Source: Gavia stellata (Eukaryota > Chordata > Aves > Gaviiformes > Gaviidae). Taken from it: a stretch of 64,000 nt of DNA. Location: positions 3,038,001 through 3,102,000 of the forward strand of contig NC_082637.1 in NCBI RefSeq assembly GCF_030936135.1, in the 5' to 3' direction. Positions 12,401 to 26,289 of this stretch are shown here, in pieces. The position numbers and the translations under genes are program-made. Position 1 is the stretch's first letter, and every line of letters starts with the position of its first letter. The notes below the pieces were generated by a model that saw nothing but the letters and a program-made list of their open reading frames with translations, did not search any database and was not told the DNA's origin.

Positions 12401-15400
12401 AGGGTCTACAGTGCTGCAAGGCAGTTTTGGGGACTGGTACCCGGATCAGCTGTGTTCCCGATTGCTCTAAGCATTTTGCACCCATAGCAGAAATCCAGCC
12501 ACAAGAAAGAAAACCAACAGAATTATTTTAAAACTTGTGTTTTTCTTTCTAAAAGCAGATGCCTTTCTTTTGCCATGACCGTCCCCAGCATGCCAAATCC
12601 AGACGATGCCCAGATTAAACAGCATCACCTCAAAACTGCCATTTCCCCACCCTTCTGGGCAAATCCCCTGCGGCACTTGGATCCAGGCTTGGCTTCAAGC
12701 AAAGGAGTGACCCCAGGACCAACTCAGCTGCTCAGATGGGTATTTAAGTGTTTTACCAGCTCCCAGCATTTGCATTCCTGCTTGTTTGCAGGACTGAGCC
12801 TGCAGAAAACAAGCAGCCGGGTTATCTTCTGCGTGGACTGTCGGAAAGCATTGCTCCAAATTACCTGGGAGAAGCACAGGAAGCAGAAGGGAAATAAAAA
12901 TGGGAGTTAGTCAAGGTCTTCCTATTCGTAGATTATTTTATCTGTTAATTAAAGCAGAGCAGGCTTTAGAGTGGGAACAGCTTCCCTGAGGTCCCAATTA
13001 AGTGGGATGGCTTTGCACCAGCCACAGTGGGTATCCGAGGGACTGGGCGAGGACGGAGGGATTGATGGATGATAATGAAGGAGCTGTTTGAACATGTGCA
13101 AGTGAAGTTCTCAAATGACCTTAAGCAGCCTGTTTTGGGAAAGCTGTGCTGTCTGCGCCGGGAGATGCTATCTCCTCTGAGAGCAACCCAGCTGAGGCAT
13201 CATCCAGCCCTTTGTATTTTAGATCCAACATCTGGGGAATATTTCAATGTGAGAAATAACCGGCGCCAAGTGCACAGCAAGATAATTTTGTTTTTTCCCA
13301 AGACTGGCCATTTCCCTGTGTTGCCGTTGTAATTGTAGACAGTGTTTTTAAGCTTAAAAAGGTGTTTTGGAAGTGATGCAAACTGTCCAACCTCCCAGCT
13401 CGCAGGACTGCTAACTGACGGGGAATGGATCATGCTTCATAACTGCGGTTTCTGGCTCTTGGCCTGACGCTGGCCGTCGCCAGAGACAGGTCCCTGCAGT
13501 AACAGCCATTGACCTGGCTGAAACCCATAATTCCCATGCCCATGCTTAGCACCGACTCAAGATCCCATGACACACTGAAGCTGAGCAGTATTTAGCTGAG
13601 TTAGCCTTTAAACAGCGACTCAACTTGAATTTACAACTCAACCCCAAACCCTCCAAAGCTGGGAATACAAATGGGTCGAGGAGCAGATGCTGACAAGAAC
13701 TTCCCCGCAGGGAAGTCTCCCGGCCCAACACAGTTTGGCTGGGAGCAGCATCTGGATGTCGCACGCTGAGCACGTTTGAGATAACGCGCAAGGTAATTTG
13801 GGAAATGAGCTTTTAATTAGTACTACTGTGCCTTTTCTAGAGGCTCTTAGCTGGGAGTTTAGCAGGGCAAGGTCAGCAGTGATGCTGAGCTGCTCTCTTC
13901 CATCCCAAGCTGAGAAGATGCAAAGTACCCTGGCATCTGATGTGCTCACAATGGCAGCACGGCTCTTTGGGGAAGAACAGCTCAAAAGACGCTTGTTTAG
14001 CCCAAGATTGCCTAAAACCTCCCTCTGACAGCACCCGTGTTATTGCACTCCAGCTGCGATGCTGCAGGTTTCAGTGTGCCTCTAGCAACGGCCCGTGGGC
14101 AGCTCGAGGATGGGATGCGGGAAGCAATGCTGTGGCTTGCTGGCGCGTGGCAGCCGGTGGCACCGTGACCCGGCATCGCGGGCTCCAGGTCACCAGCAGC
14201 GTGGGAAAATTTGGCTGCTGATGAGGTGCTAATGATGACAGAGCTGTGAGCTTGCTCTTTGCTGCCAGCCAGGTCTCCTTCGGCCATATGGTGCTGGACA
14301 AGTCGGGCAAGCCCTGGCCATCACTGGAGGTGCGCAGACAGGCCTTGAGCCCCGAAATCAGGCATGGTACATGGGGCAGGCTAGGACAGCTGAGGGTCTC
14401 CAGCTGTCCCCATCACTCCCTTCCTCCCACGTCCCTGGAGTTGGATTTTGCTGGAGGAGTTGTCCAAAAGGGACGGGGAGGCAACTGCTTGCTCTGCCTG
14501 CACACATCTCCCTGCTGCCTTCTCCTGGTGGGCTTCAGCTGCTGCTTTTGTGCCTGGAAGACAAAGGTTTCACCGTGCCAGGGTGGAAAGCAGAGCTTAG
14601 GGTTCTAACCTTCAGCCTGTGGCTCCCATGCCCACGTTTTTCCTCTCTATTGCCCCCAACAGAAGGCAAGGACGACGTGATTTTACCGGGACATCTGTTT
14701 CATGATGCACACCATGGTTCATCACTGGGAAAGGGCTTGGATCAGCCAGGGCTGCTTTTATGAGAGTTGAAGGAAGCATCAGCCCCAGCTCACACGGCTG
14801 TGCAGAGCCCTGAAGCCTTTTCCAGTGCTAGTTTGACCTCCCTGGTCCTCCCAAGCTTGCAAGATGGGGAAGACGTTTCCAGCTGAAGAACAAAACCAGA
14901 ATAACCAGCTAGGCCACTGGTGCCAACCAGTGCCTTTGGACTGGAGGAGACTCCAGCTGCCAGACAGCTTCTATTCGAGCGAGTCATTTGACGGCAAGCA
15001 GAGCCCAGACAGGGTAAGGACAGCAAATGAAGCTCAATGTCTGCCAGGCCAGAGGCAAAACCTGCTCTGGGCTGAGTCATGATGACCCTGAGGAGGATTC
15101 GTCTGGCTCCCTTGTAGAGTAATTCCCCAAGAGATGGCTGGGTAGAGAAAAATCAATGTCCTCCTCTATCAGTGCCAGGTGAAAAAACAACAGCATTACT
15201 TACTGTAAAAAAGGAGAGAGTTTTCTGGGGCAATTTCTCTTCCCCAAGGCATGGGGTGAAGTGCAGCAGCATGCATGCAGCTCCTTGTGCCCAGCCTCCA
15301 TCCCAGCTCCAGCAGCAGATCTGGAAGCCCATCCTCTGGCATTGACCAGCCCTGCTCCTCACACCCACCTGGAGGTCTTTATTTGTCCAGTTTCCTTTCT

Positions 15401-18234
15401 GTGACGGCTGGTGCAAGCTGAGGCCAGGAGTGGATTTCACTCAAACCCAAGGAAGCTCTGGATCAGCTGCCCCATCCACCTGCTAGCCTCTGCTTGGGGT
15501 CTCGTCTCAGGAAGGTCGAGGTGGACCCAGCTTCATTCACACATCCAGACGTGCACCTCAACCCAAGCACACTACTCCTGCTGCCCCCACCAGCCCCCAA
15601 GCAAGGCACGGCCTTTTTTTTGCATGATATGGACTGAAAACTTCCATCTGAATGACATTCACCACCGGCATGTGGATTCAAGCCAGCTCATCCTAACTCC
15701 TTCCCTCGACCGAAGAGACAGTTGGCATCACCAAGTTGTTTTCTGGAAACCTGCCCGGTCATGGCACAGATGCGGGCTGGGGAGGAGAGACAGGACAGCG
15801 CAGGAAAGGTGATGCTGAAGGTCATGCTGCAACAGAGGAAAAGAAACATGAAGTTGGAAATCCCATCTAAAAAGGCAGGACAACCTGCAGAAGACACAGA
15901 AGACATCAAGCATCAAACCTTGGCATTGCTGTCGCTAAAGCCCACCAGTGTCAATGACAAGGCACACAGAAGAGGAGGAAGGTGCTGCAGGATTTCAGAG
16001 GAGACCTCTAAGATGTGTGCAACAGATTAATCTGTAATTTGATGTTTTCAGATGGGCAAATTTTGTTTATCTCATCAGCTGAGGAACTCCATGACCTATT
16101 TGTACATTGCCTATGTGTTTGTGGGTTGTATGCTCCCACCTCACAGCTGAGATAAAAGCTTGGCCGCAGCAAAAGAGAATAAAAGACTATAAATGCTCCC
16201 ATGGAAAAGATGACTTGAGCAGGCTGAGGAGCATTGTGTCTGCGCTCTGTCATTAATCAAGCTAATTCAGATAAGTGAGCCACTCAAGTCATATTAGGCC
16301 CAGCAAGAAGAGCCAGAGCAAAATAATCAAGGCTTTAGAAGAATGAAGTCTCTTGAAAACACAGACCAGATTCCTGATGGCTGCTGTGAGCACATGTACG
16401 GAGCCAGAAAACCAGAGTGGCCGAGGGCCTGGAAGCCCAGGACACGCTTTTGGGTCAGAGCACAGAGTATTTGGTGGACACGCAGAGCAAGAAAGACCCT
16501 TCAGTGGCTGGACCTGGGTGAGGTTTGGTGCAACGGTTAAGAAAATTAAATAGTTGGGCTGGAGACTTCTAAGCACCCTTTTTCTGATCATTGGGGATTT
16601 ATTTGCCTGCCTGCATCCGAGTTCAGAAAATAAGAATAAGTTATGATTCACCATCTCTGAAGCACCTTTGCAAGAAACCCCCCCGCAGCCAGCACTGCCA
16701 CCGCTGCCCAGGTCCCCTTCTGGGCATCGTCCCCCAGCCGTGGGTGCAGAGCGGAACCAGTGTATCAGCCCGTTCCCTTGATGGTGCTTTTGGGGTGAGG
16801 AGAAGTTTGGTAGAGCTTTTGTATCACCACACACCAGAGTTAGATGATAGGAGGTAAACCCAGCGGAAAGCAAAAGATAAAAGGTGCTGCTTAAGCCATC
16901 TTATAGTCCCTCTGTCACCTCCTCACCTCCCTCCGTGCTCTTTGTGCCTTGAAGTGGTATTTTGTAGAGCTGGAAAAAAATAGGAAATCTCTTCCCCAGC
17001 CACCAAGGGAAGATCTCCCCGCATGGACTCCCCATCCTTCATGCAAGGCAGCCCGACTTCTCCCCACACTGCTGAAAAGCTGGGACCTCAGCTTTGACTG
17101 GATGAAAATATCCCAAGCAAAGGCAGATGAAGGGAAATATTGAAACCAGCATCAAAAAAGCTGCGCTACCATCACAGCAGTGGCGAGCTGAGCAAAGCCT
17201 TCAAAAACCTGAGTTTTAATCTTGATCTGCTCTGAAAGTCAGCTCCGCAAAGCCCAGCAGCTTTGCATTCCCCACCACCTCCGCACAGCCTGCTTCCAGC
17301 TTTAAAAAAAAAAAAAAGGGTGTTTTGCTGTGTTTTCTGATGCTTCTGATACTATTTTGTAGAGCATCTCTCCTACACTCTCTGTTTCCAGGTGAGCTTC
17401 CCAAGGTTAATAAATAATATGGTCATGGGGCTGAAAAAAAAAAATACGCAAGGGAGCAAACCTGAAGTGCAGGTGGGAGAAACACGGACACACATAACTT
17501 CACATGGGGAAGGGCTCCTGCAGCATCATCCGCATGGGATTCGGAGGTGGGGAGCCATGGGGATGGTGCACTGGAAAAGCGTCATTTCCCATTTCTTCCC
17601 TGCTTCTGGGCACGGACACCTCAAAGTCCCAGGCAGCCATAACCAGAAGTGTCCCAGCACAGAGAAAAACCCAGAATCACAGAAAACGCACATCTCGTGT
17701 TCAGATAAACACCCAAATTAAAAGATCCAAACCATCGCTAACTGAGCAATGCCGGTGGAAGAGTCATGACTTTCAGCCTGATGTCCTGAAGGACTGTGAC
17801 CATGAGTTTAGTCTGTAACGTTTGGCCCTACCAATGGTGTCACCAAACCCTGTGGAGTGAAGGAAGAGGCAGATTCCTCCTGGCAGCAGCATTCCTGGCC
17901 AAGGAGGTGCCATGACAGGGAAGGAGAATGGGAGCAGCTTAGAGAAGAGGGTTAAATGCAGGGCCAAGAGCTTGCACCAAGCAGCTCGCAAGGCTGGGCA
18001 CAAGGCCAAGAGGTTCTTCTCAGCCGTGGCTGGATTTAAGCTGGATATTGGGAGAGGTTTCTTTCTGTAAAGGCAGAAGGATCCGGACTTCACAAGTTGA
18101 AGGGGCAAAGGTGAAGCCGAGTGAGTTTAACATGGAGCTTGGCAAGTCAACGAACAAAAATAGTTGCTCCTCAGAAAGGGATTTGCAAGGGGAGCGTGGG
18201 GAGGTGGCGGCCAGGAACCAAGCCAAGTGCTTTG

Positions 18235-18345
18235 CACTGCGATCTCCACCTTCGGCTTGCGGTGTGGCCTCGGGAAGTACTTTAATGCCCGGAGGATTCA
18301 TTTTCCACTTGTATAATAGGGATAATAATACTAATCCATGCTTAG
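18235..18345 (+). repeat. MIR-like SINE relic
   Basis: The order 'gtgtggcctcgggaagtac', then 'ttcattttccac', then 'gtataatagggataataata', reproduces the MIR core and tail ('gtgaccttgggcaag..', 'cctcagtttcc..', 'tgtaaaatggggataataat'). MIRs are ancient amniote SINEs and persist as diverged relics in birds. The assignment is by pattern recall. Confidence 0.6.
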
Positions 18346-19144
18346 GAACCACTCCAGACATTAACATTAAGGCATAATCACAAGAGACTCCCTCCTGGTT
18401 TGTGTTGCAGTGCAAAATATTAATAACTTCAAGCTGTTTGTGACAACTCAGGGGTGGGAAATGCCGAGGATCTCCTCCAGGTGCTTGACAGAGCTCAGCC
18501 CATCCCAAAGCAGGAGGAAACCCCGGGAACACATCACTGCAGGTGACGGAGCAGCCAAAGTATCTCGAAACCTCTAAACCCCTCCAGGAGGGAGGGACAA
18601 GCAGCCGTGGGGCCAGGCAGGGATGGGGGAGCCCCAGAGCTGGGCACCCACCAGCACAGAGACAGCCCTTCGATGCCTTTATACTTTATTGATAAACCAG
18701 GGGTCCTGCCGTACGGGCTCAGCTCGCTCTTCACAGTGGAGGCTGTTTAAATTTTAATTGGCATGTGCATATACATTCATACGCAATCAGCTCCTGTCTG
18801 AGATGTTGCCATGGCATCTCCCAGCCTCAGGCCCAAAGCACCGGCGTTCAGCTGCCGGATTATTCCCACTCAGCACTGCTGAGCAAGAGCGGGGGGTTCA
18901 TAGGTGGGATGCACCACCATGGGGAAAAACAGGCCGTTTTTTACATTAATGGGGCTTTAAAGAATCAGTAAAATTGCCACCGTTCTGCCTAATTTCCCAC
19001 TTCATTATCAGCGGGGAAAAGCAATGCTGAAACTCCAGCAATTTCCAAATTTCCCAGTTGCTGGGAAGGGAGAAGTGAGGAGCTCGGTGAGGCTGGATCA
19101 CCAGGAGAACCCCAGCACGGGGTTGGGGATAGGGCCTGTGATGA

Positions 19145-19172
19145 GACCCTACAGCTACTCAGCTGTAGGGTC
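19145..19172. other. Perfect 12-bp-stem hairpin
   Basis: GACCCTACAGCT (19145-19156) is separated by the four bases ACTC from its exact reverse complement AGCTGTAGGGTC (19161-19172). A (TA)n run follows 25 bp later. No surrounding gene or repeat explains it. Confidence 0.85.
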
Positions 19173-19192
19173 AGCACTTCCCCACCCGCTCT

Positions 19193-19208
19193 CATATATA
19201 TATATATA
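19193..19208. repeat. Short (TA)n microsatellite
   Basis: An alternating AT run of about 16 bases lies just after the 19.15-kb hairpin. Confidence 0.85.
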
Positions 19209-20418
19209 AGCATCTATCGCATCCTCCTGGGTGCAGCCTGTGTGCGGGGTCCTGGGGCCGTTTCCTGGCTGGGAGCAATCCTGAGCCTTTCTGTCCTTAA
19301 GCAACTGAGCGACAACCAGAAGGAAACGCTGCTGCAAAGAATAAACACAAAAATAAACATATTTCCAGCTTGTAACAGTCAGCACATTATTTAATCAAAA
19401 AACCCTATTAAGATCAGTGTGATTTCCCAGAGGGGAAAAACATATTTAAATTACTTTGGCGGCTGATGCTCACTGCAGTTATTGTAAGGCAGGGAGGCAG
19501 CTCTGCCCCAGACCCCCACTGCACCTGAGAACGGTGAGAGGAGGAATATTTTTAATGCTAATTCCCCATGCAGCCAGGTTACAGGGCCACCTTCACTTTG
19601 TTGAGTCTTCCTGGGAGGCTGCAGAGGCTGATAATTTACAGCCTATTTACTTGGACACATTTAAATGAGGAGCCTTTGCACCCTGTGTAAGTTTTAGGGG
19701 GTTTTAAAAGCCTTCTGACTTCTAGGATATTGCAGGAATACATTATCGGGCACTGCTAAAGAGCTCGGAAATGCTAAATGTAAATTTGATTTAAGTTCAT
19801 CCAGAGGCAGTGCCTAGAAGAACAGTTTTTTCTCCCATTTTCCTTACAAGGCACCTGGAGCTCTGACCAGGTAGAGGACACTGTCCCAAATTATGGATTA
19901 ATTTGAAGGCAAACCTGGTTTATCCACAGCAGTTATCATCAGAAGATGTGGATTTTGGCCAAAGCACTATTTAGAAATTCGAAGCTCACATGGCAGCAGC
20001 AGGGAATGAAGGGTTCCATTAGTAATTTAAGTTATTTCCTTACTTTTTTGCAAGGGTGCGGAATCAGGCCGTCAGGCCTTCGATCCAGGCTGCCGAGACG
20101 ACCGACACAACCACGCTCTTTCCAGATGGAAGCAGACAAGAGACTAGCGATAAACCCGCTCTTAATTAAACATTTGTCTTGCAATTACATACTTCTGAGT
20201 AATTATCGCTATCAAGACAAACACCAACTGGATTACACAGAGAAGAGACAGATGGTAAGGTTAACGGGTCTTTTTCTCCCCTTGCAGTTATTCCTGAGAT
20301 CTTGCAGAGGGAAGGGCAGGATGTCCGGAGAGATGGTGCCACTACAAGGGAAGAAGCCGCCCATTCAAGGAAGAATTAGCCTGAACTGGCAGATTTTGAA
20401 ATTACAGGACTGAGAGGA

Positions 20419-20527
20419 TGGATGATGATTTCTTTGAGGTCTTGGTCCAGGCTTGGTGCAACCTAGACCATGGATGGATGAAGATTTCTTTGAGGTCTTG
20501 GTCCAGGCTTGGTGCAACCTAGACCAT
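20419..20527. repeat. 56-bp tandem duplication
   Basis: The unit containing 'tttctttgaggtcttggtcc' and ending 'tgcaacctagaccatgg' occurs twice at a 56-bp offset, almost without mismatch. The near-identity suggests a recent duplication. It creates short open frames with repeated residues on both strands, which I do not regard as genes. Confidence 0.85.
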
Positions 20528-21006
20528 GGGCCAGCAGCCTCCAGGGGTTGTGCCTCATCCCTCCGTAGCACCTTCCCGTATTTTATCATCCTCAAGCTCC
20601 ATGAGGGTAAACCTGAACCCAGCATTAAAGGCCCACAGCTTCTCTGCAAGGTTTTGGCTCTGCAAACACCGAGGTCAGAAATTCCCCAGGCATGGCTTCA
20701 GTTTATTGTATTGTCCCTCTGCCCACCCCAGCCCATCTATCCCCACCGTGGGGTCAGCATAACAACTGCTTCAAACACAACGTTGTCTCCCCTTGAATCA
20801 TCTCTTCCTACATTAAGTAACCCAAATTCCTTTCTTTTTCCCTTACACCAAACCTTTTTAGCCATCCTCACTTCTTCTCTTTACTTTGTCTTAAGATGCA
20901 ACCAGGACCTCACAGAAGGGGTCCAAGCCAAGTCCCCACCTGTGATTAGTACGTTGACTGACTGGTTTCCATTTCTAACAGAGTTCCCATTTGGTAAACA
21001 CAGTTT

Positions 21007-21023
21007 TTTATATATATATATAT
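21007..21023. repeat. Short (TA)n microsatellite
   Basis: An alternating TA run flanked by T-rich DNA. Confidence 0.8.
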
Positions 21024-24000
21024 AATTTTTTGTAATTTTTTTTATTGGCTTGCTTTGCAATAGCCAACACGTAATTGATTCCTACTTTAATCTGTGCTCC
21101 GCTGTCATCATCACGTCTCCTCCAACACATCGCTGCTGGCCCTACCTTGATTTCTTCTTATGGTGGGTATCTCTGTCTGCCATTGCCCCGAGGTGTGGCA
21201 CGAGGAGAAGGTGAGGCAGAGTTAGAAGCACGAGCTAGGGAAGCAGAATTATCTGCAAATCAGATTTTAACCAAATTCACCAGCCCAGCACCTTGAAGTT
21301 TCAGATAATTCATTGCACCCGGCTGTAACTGAGGAGAAAGGGAGGCCCAGAGATGAGGTCTCCCTGGAGAGACCAAGGCGAGATGTAAGCAAGGAGATAC
21401 TGGGCAGAGATTTAACACCCGTATGCTCCCATAGCAGGTATCACGCAATTGCAGCAACTCGGCAAGTCTTCCTGACATCCCTGCGCAGCTCAAGGCAGAG
21501 GTGCTCCGGCATGGCTGAAAGCATCACATAAAAAACCAAGGCTATTAAAACAAATAGGAAATATGGATTATGAAAAGCAAGCATTTGAATAGGTCGAATA
21601 AGTCTCAGACTCGCACAACAACTGACTTCAAGTCACGCTTACTCGCGGCCATCTCCCCCAAACAAACCATCCAGAAGAAGTTGCAGGTCTCTTCCCTGCT
21701 CTGAAGGAATCATTTTTCTACTTTGAAAACAAAGGCTGCACAGAAAAGCAACCACGGTGCGTTCCCAAAGGTTAATCTGATTTGCTGAGCCACAGCTGAA
21801 TTATTAATGATTAGTGCTGCGGTTTCTATTAAGGAACGAGCATACAGGTAGCAACCATTATGCCAGCAGATCTTTTAAGCCGCACAGCTCACGTCTATGA
21901 AGAAGCTTGTCCGACTCCTGGCCTGCTCGGGCCACAGGGAAATTTAATTATTTAGGTTTCTCAGCTGCTGCATAAATATCAAACTTAAAACGTGAGTTCA
22001 TAATTGAAATGCTGGTGCTCAGAACATGGCAAGAGAAGCTGCGTCAGCAGGGAGGAGCGAGATGAGGCTGGCCAGCATGAAAATATACATGGGAACAGGG
22101 GCTGAGCTGCTCCCATGAGCAAATTCCCCTTGAAATAAAAAAAAAAAAAATTAAAAAAGTGAAAAAAGGCATACCAGAACAGATCAATCCACAAGACTTC
22201 TACTAAGCATGAAACAGCCTTAAAATATTGCCAGAAGAGTCCAAGCAGCTTGAGTTCACAAAGTGACAAAAAGCCCTGGACTTATCATCACTTATTAATC
22301 TCACATCAATTAAATAAGAAGCACTACTAAACTGGAATAGAAAAAAAAAATTAAAGCCATGGTGTTGCTATTTACCACTATGATATTCTACTAGTTTATC
22401 TGCATTCGGTAAATCCATGAAGAATTGAGGAAATGGGAAAACCAATTTTCCTAGTGCAATTCTCAATACAAGGAAGCAGAGGCTACGACCTAATACATCA
22501 AAGTACAAACACACTTAATTGGTTTCGATCATAGCTTGCCAAAATACTTGTTTTTATTTAGCTTTGAAAGCCGCACATGTAGGAATAAACTTGTTCCATG
22601 TTTCTGTCTATACGTATAAAATGTGTAAGTGCTTCTGCCTATAGATAAACTCCAGCCTGTTTAAAGTGGTTTCATTTAAATAAGTTCTTGTGCATCTTAA
22701 TTGCATCCCAATTCCCAGGAAATTCTGTGTGACACAAGTTAGATTAAAAAAAATAACTAAGAAAAAATAATCAACCATTTAATAAGAATGCACCATTTTA
22801 GTTTTGTACTTTACCGTGGAAAATGGTAGGCCTAATTACGAGTACATTAAGCTTTGCAGCTTCTTAAATATACATTCTCCTGGTTATCACCCATGTGGGT
22901 TCCAAATTTAGCCCAGCTCTGGGTTTTGGTTGCCATCAACATGTCTTTAGGGGTCTTGTCCAGTAAGGATCAAGCACTCAAGGGAAAAAACCCCACCCTA
23001 TAAATGCAAAACTGTATTAAAAATAATTATTTAAATCCAGGTTTTCCTGCTTTTCCATGCTGATCCTCAGGAGAGGATTTCTCTGTAGATAGCGGAATGG
23101 TTTTGTAGCTTGTTTGAAACACAAGGCTGTGACACTCCTCCGATGAGGGCAAGCTCGTACGCTCACACGTGTATGGGGCAGGGGAAGGCCAGCAGATCTA
23201 CCTATTTATCAAGTGATGGTACGTCAAGATTATTTAGCCCCGTGAGCCATAGTAAGCACCATCCTAGAGAAAAGTTTTGTGGTGTTTTTTTTTTTTTAAA
23301 TTAAGGGAACAATTCAGAGAGCAACTTGATAAAACTGTGCATGGGAGAGACACCTTTCTCAACCCAGAGACTTCTGTCGAAGTCCTTGATATCTATCTTC
23401 TTTATCCAGCATTCCCTGGCACAGTTATTTACCAGCTTTGCTCAGTATTAACTCCCTGTAAGGAAGGATTCAGCATGAATGACGTGAAACGTTCGTTTTC
23501 TCTTCCTCCTCGTGGGCACCATGAAAGGGAACATGTGCTCTCACAGATGGAAATCACTGCCTCCTGAAATAACACGCAGCTAAACACCGAATGAAATACT
23601 CACGGGTAAAAGTGCTTTGAGCATCGATTTCAACAGATAATTATTTCCATCAGTGCCTTTTCAAAAGAGGAGTTAAGGACAACAAAAAATGCATTTATTT
23701 AACCAACAAAACAGCAAAGCAAGAACAAAGAGCATTTTAAAAAGCAACTCTGCTTTGTCCCAACTTCTTACATGCATGCGTGGGTCCCCAACAGGCACAA
23801 ACCCCAGCTCCCCTGGGACCCCGCGTGTCACTGGCTTTCTGCTTCCAAGCAGCATGGTCAGGCAGCACATCAGTCCTGTTTCTGCCAGGCTTGGGCAACG
23901 TTGCTTTCTTGCGGTCAAATGGCATCTTTCCCATCCTCCAAACCCGCGCACAGGGCAATAGGATTCAGTTTGATTTCTGATTGCCAAGGCCAAATTTAGC

Positions 24001-26289
24001 AGACGTTTCTTTCCGCCTCTGCCCAAGACATTTACTACATCATATCAGATTAATCACGAACATTAAGTTCCCTATTTTGTCTAGACCAGCCCGAGGAGGT
24101 AACTTTGCTCACCAAATACGTATTCATCACCCGCTTCTCTTGTTCCTTACAGCTCCCGCTATGTCCAGGGGGTAGAGAGCAATGGGTGTGAAAGCACAAA
24201 CTGAGCTGTGTCCTGAGGAGAACAGATTAAGGCTGCGGGAAGATCACGATTCCTTTCTCATTTATCAGGTAATTAAATTCGTGTTACCTCAGTTTTATTT
24301 CCTTGTTTTCAGAAGCTGAAATATCAGAGAAACTGACATTTGGAAGAGCGCAAGTTAGCACTGGAAAGCTGCAAGTTAGCTGTATTTTGGAGGAGTATTA
24401 CATTAAACCATCTGGCAGGACTGGCAGAAACACTCACCGATATCTAGTGCTATTGCCAACTGTATGCTGATGAAAGATATGGGGGAGCACTAGCCAAAGA
24501 GAGAAATAAATAAACATACAGCATAAGATAGTAATCTTTTGAAGCATCTCCTGGAGATGAACATTTTGTCCCCAAAACACTTTGGAAACACCAAAAACTC
24601 ATTGAAGAGAAGAGACAGGAACTCTTTTCCGGCTCACGAGTCAGCGTGAACCTTTGGAGGAAAAAAGGTGAAAGGGTACAGTAAGTGACCACAATCCATG
24701 GCTTGCCTTCCTCATGAGAAGTAAAAGAAAGAAAACAATGTTAGGATAGGGGATTAAAATAATGAGCACGTTTGTGAGAATCTGCCTGAGGGAAAATAGT
24801 TTAGAAAATTAAAAACTCTGTAGTAACAGACTGAAAGCTGTTAACCAACATCTAATTAATCACAAACTGCAATCCCCACAACAAAAAGGAATTACAGGCA
24901 GGAGAAAAATATTCATGCAGCAACCAAGCTTACCCAGACCAAAACAAGTACTAAGAAAAAAAATAAAAAGCCACCATAGTGATGATATCTGAACAGAAAA
25001 AAAAGCTTATGATGAAACAATCAGGACTTTACTATGAATAGCCAAAACCAAGGTTATGGAGTATACTATCAGGTTTGGGTTTTTAATACCTAGCAGAAGG
25101 CAATCTCTAGGATCCCAGCCTCCACCTAAGTATTAAAAAAACCATGTTGGTAACAAGGAGCCACTGGGTTGTGAGCACAATCACGTTGCATGCTGGCACA
25201 AGCAGCGCTCGGCCATTTTAGAAGCACTGGTTAGCCTCTGGCTACAGTTTGCCATTACACCAGCTGTCAGAGGACACAGTCGCTGCAAGCTTGCCCGATT
25301 TCTGTTGCTCTCACTCTGCTACAGCCTTTAAATCTGTTAGTGCAGATTCTGTGCCCAGCCAGAAGATCCTGCAGAGCTGCCACAGCTGCGTGGTTCCTGT
25401 CCCTAGTGCTACGCAGGACTCTGACAATGCACAGTCCTGCTCATTTGAACAGTGAGGAATCACACATTTTGAGAACAGCAACTTTTAAACAATCATTAAG
25501 AAAGGGTCTCTCACCTTTCGTTGATTATACTAGTAATTGAAACATGAGACACCTGTCTCAGTCTTGTTTGCCCATCAACAAGTTCCCTTTTAAGCCTGCC
25601 ATAACTCTCCCCTATACTTAGGCCTCTCCTTACAGCAAAGTGTTCACTTGGACATGGTTCTTCTGGGTCCATTTGCATCTTTTTTGCTTCTTCCACACAC
25701 TTTCAAAGTTAAAGCCATACAATCACAAGCTAAATTGCAGAGGAAGAAAAGTCAACATGCTGTAAATACTGAAACAGCCCCATGTCCAACAGATCAACCT
25801 CCCTCTAGGGACACCTACGCAATGGGACCTCCTCCTGGTGCAGGCTGGAGAATGATGAGCCAGATGATCAGAGGAGAGCAGAAGAAAACAGAAGTTAGGC
25901 TGCTGGACAGTCTGGAGCCAGTCACCTGGAAATGTCAAAACCAAACATGAAATCAAAGGCAAGCCAGGGCAACTGCTTTATGAGGAGATTTCTTTTTATT
26001 AAATAGAAGATTGCAAGTCCTGAATCTTGAAAGACTCTCAGGCGTACATGAAGCGGGGGGGCAGGAGGAAGAAGTATTTAACATCAAATAAGCTTTGCAA
26101 GAAACAGATGGACTCAACTGGCACCTATGGAAACTGATTTTGCACATCCTCCTATGCTGTGTGTTTATCTGAACACGAAATATATTTCAATACAATGCAG
26201 AGTAGAGACCTCAGCTTGGATCTCAACATCCCAAAGCAAAAGACCAAAACCGCACCCACTCCCCACATACAAAAAAAAATGGGAACCTA

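Larger units (their letters stand above)
5760..26280. other. Intergenic region between SKA1 and the left-hand gene
   Basis: This is about 20 kb with no exon I can support on either strand. It contains the repeats and structures listed separately: a (CA)n run, a CR1 relic, a MIR-like relic, a 12-bp hairpin, (TA)n runs and a 56-bp tandem duplication. It also has several AT-rich stretches with homeodomain-like TAAT motifs that could be conserved noncoding elements. The longest open frames (254 codons at 10510-11274 on plus, 194 codons at 16289-16873 on minus) lack any recognisable domain, promoter or splice context. The interval compares with a larger gene-free gap between human SKA1 and MAPK4. 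Confidence 0.55.

Noticed and set aside
16289-16873. 194-codon open frame on the minus strand
   Set aside because: No motif or family resemblance, and it is isolated in intergenic DNA.
21310-21480. Possible minus-oriented MIR relic ('aactgaggagaaagggaggc')
   Set aside because: The similarity is partial, and the expected following block is not clearly present.
24975-25050. Possible C/D-box RNA ('gtgatgat' motif)
   Set aside because: No convincing D box or terminal stem at the right spacing.
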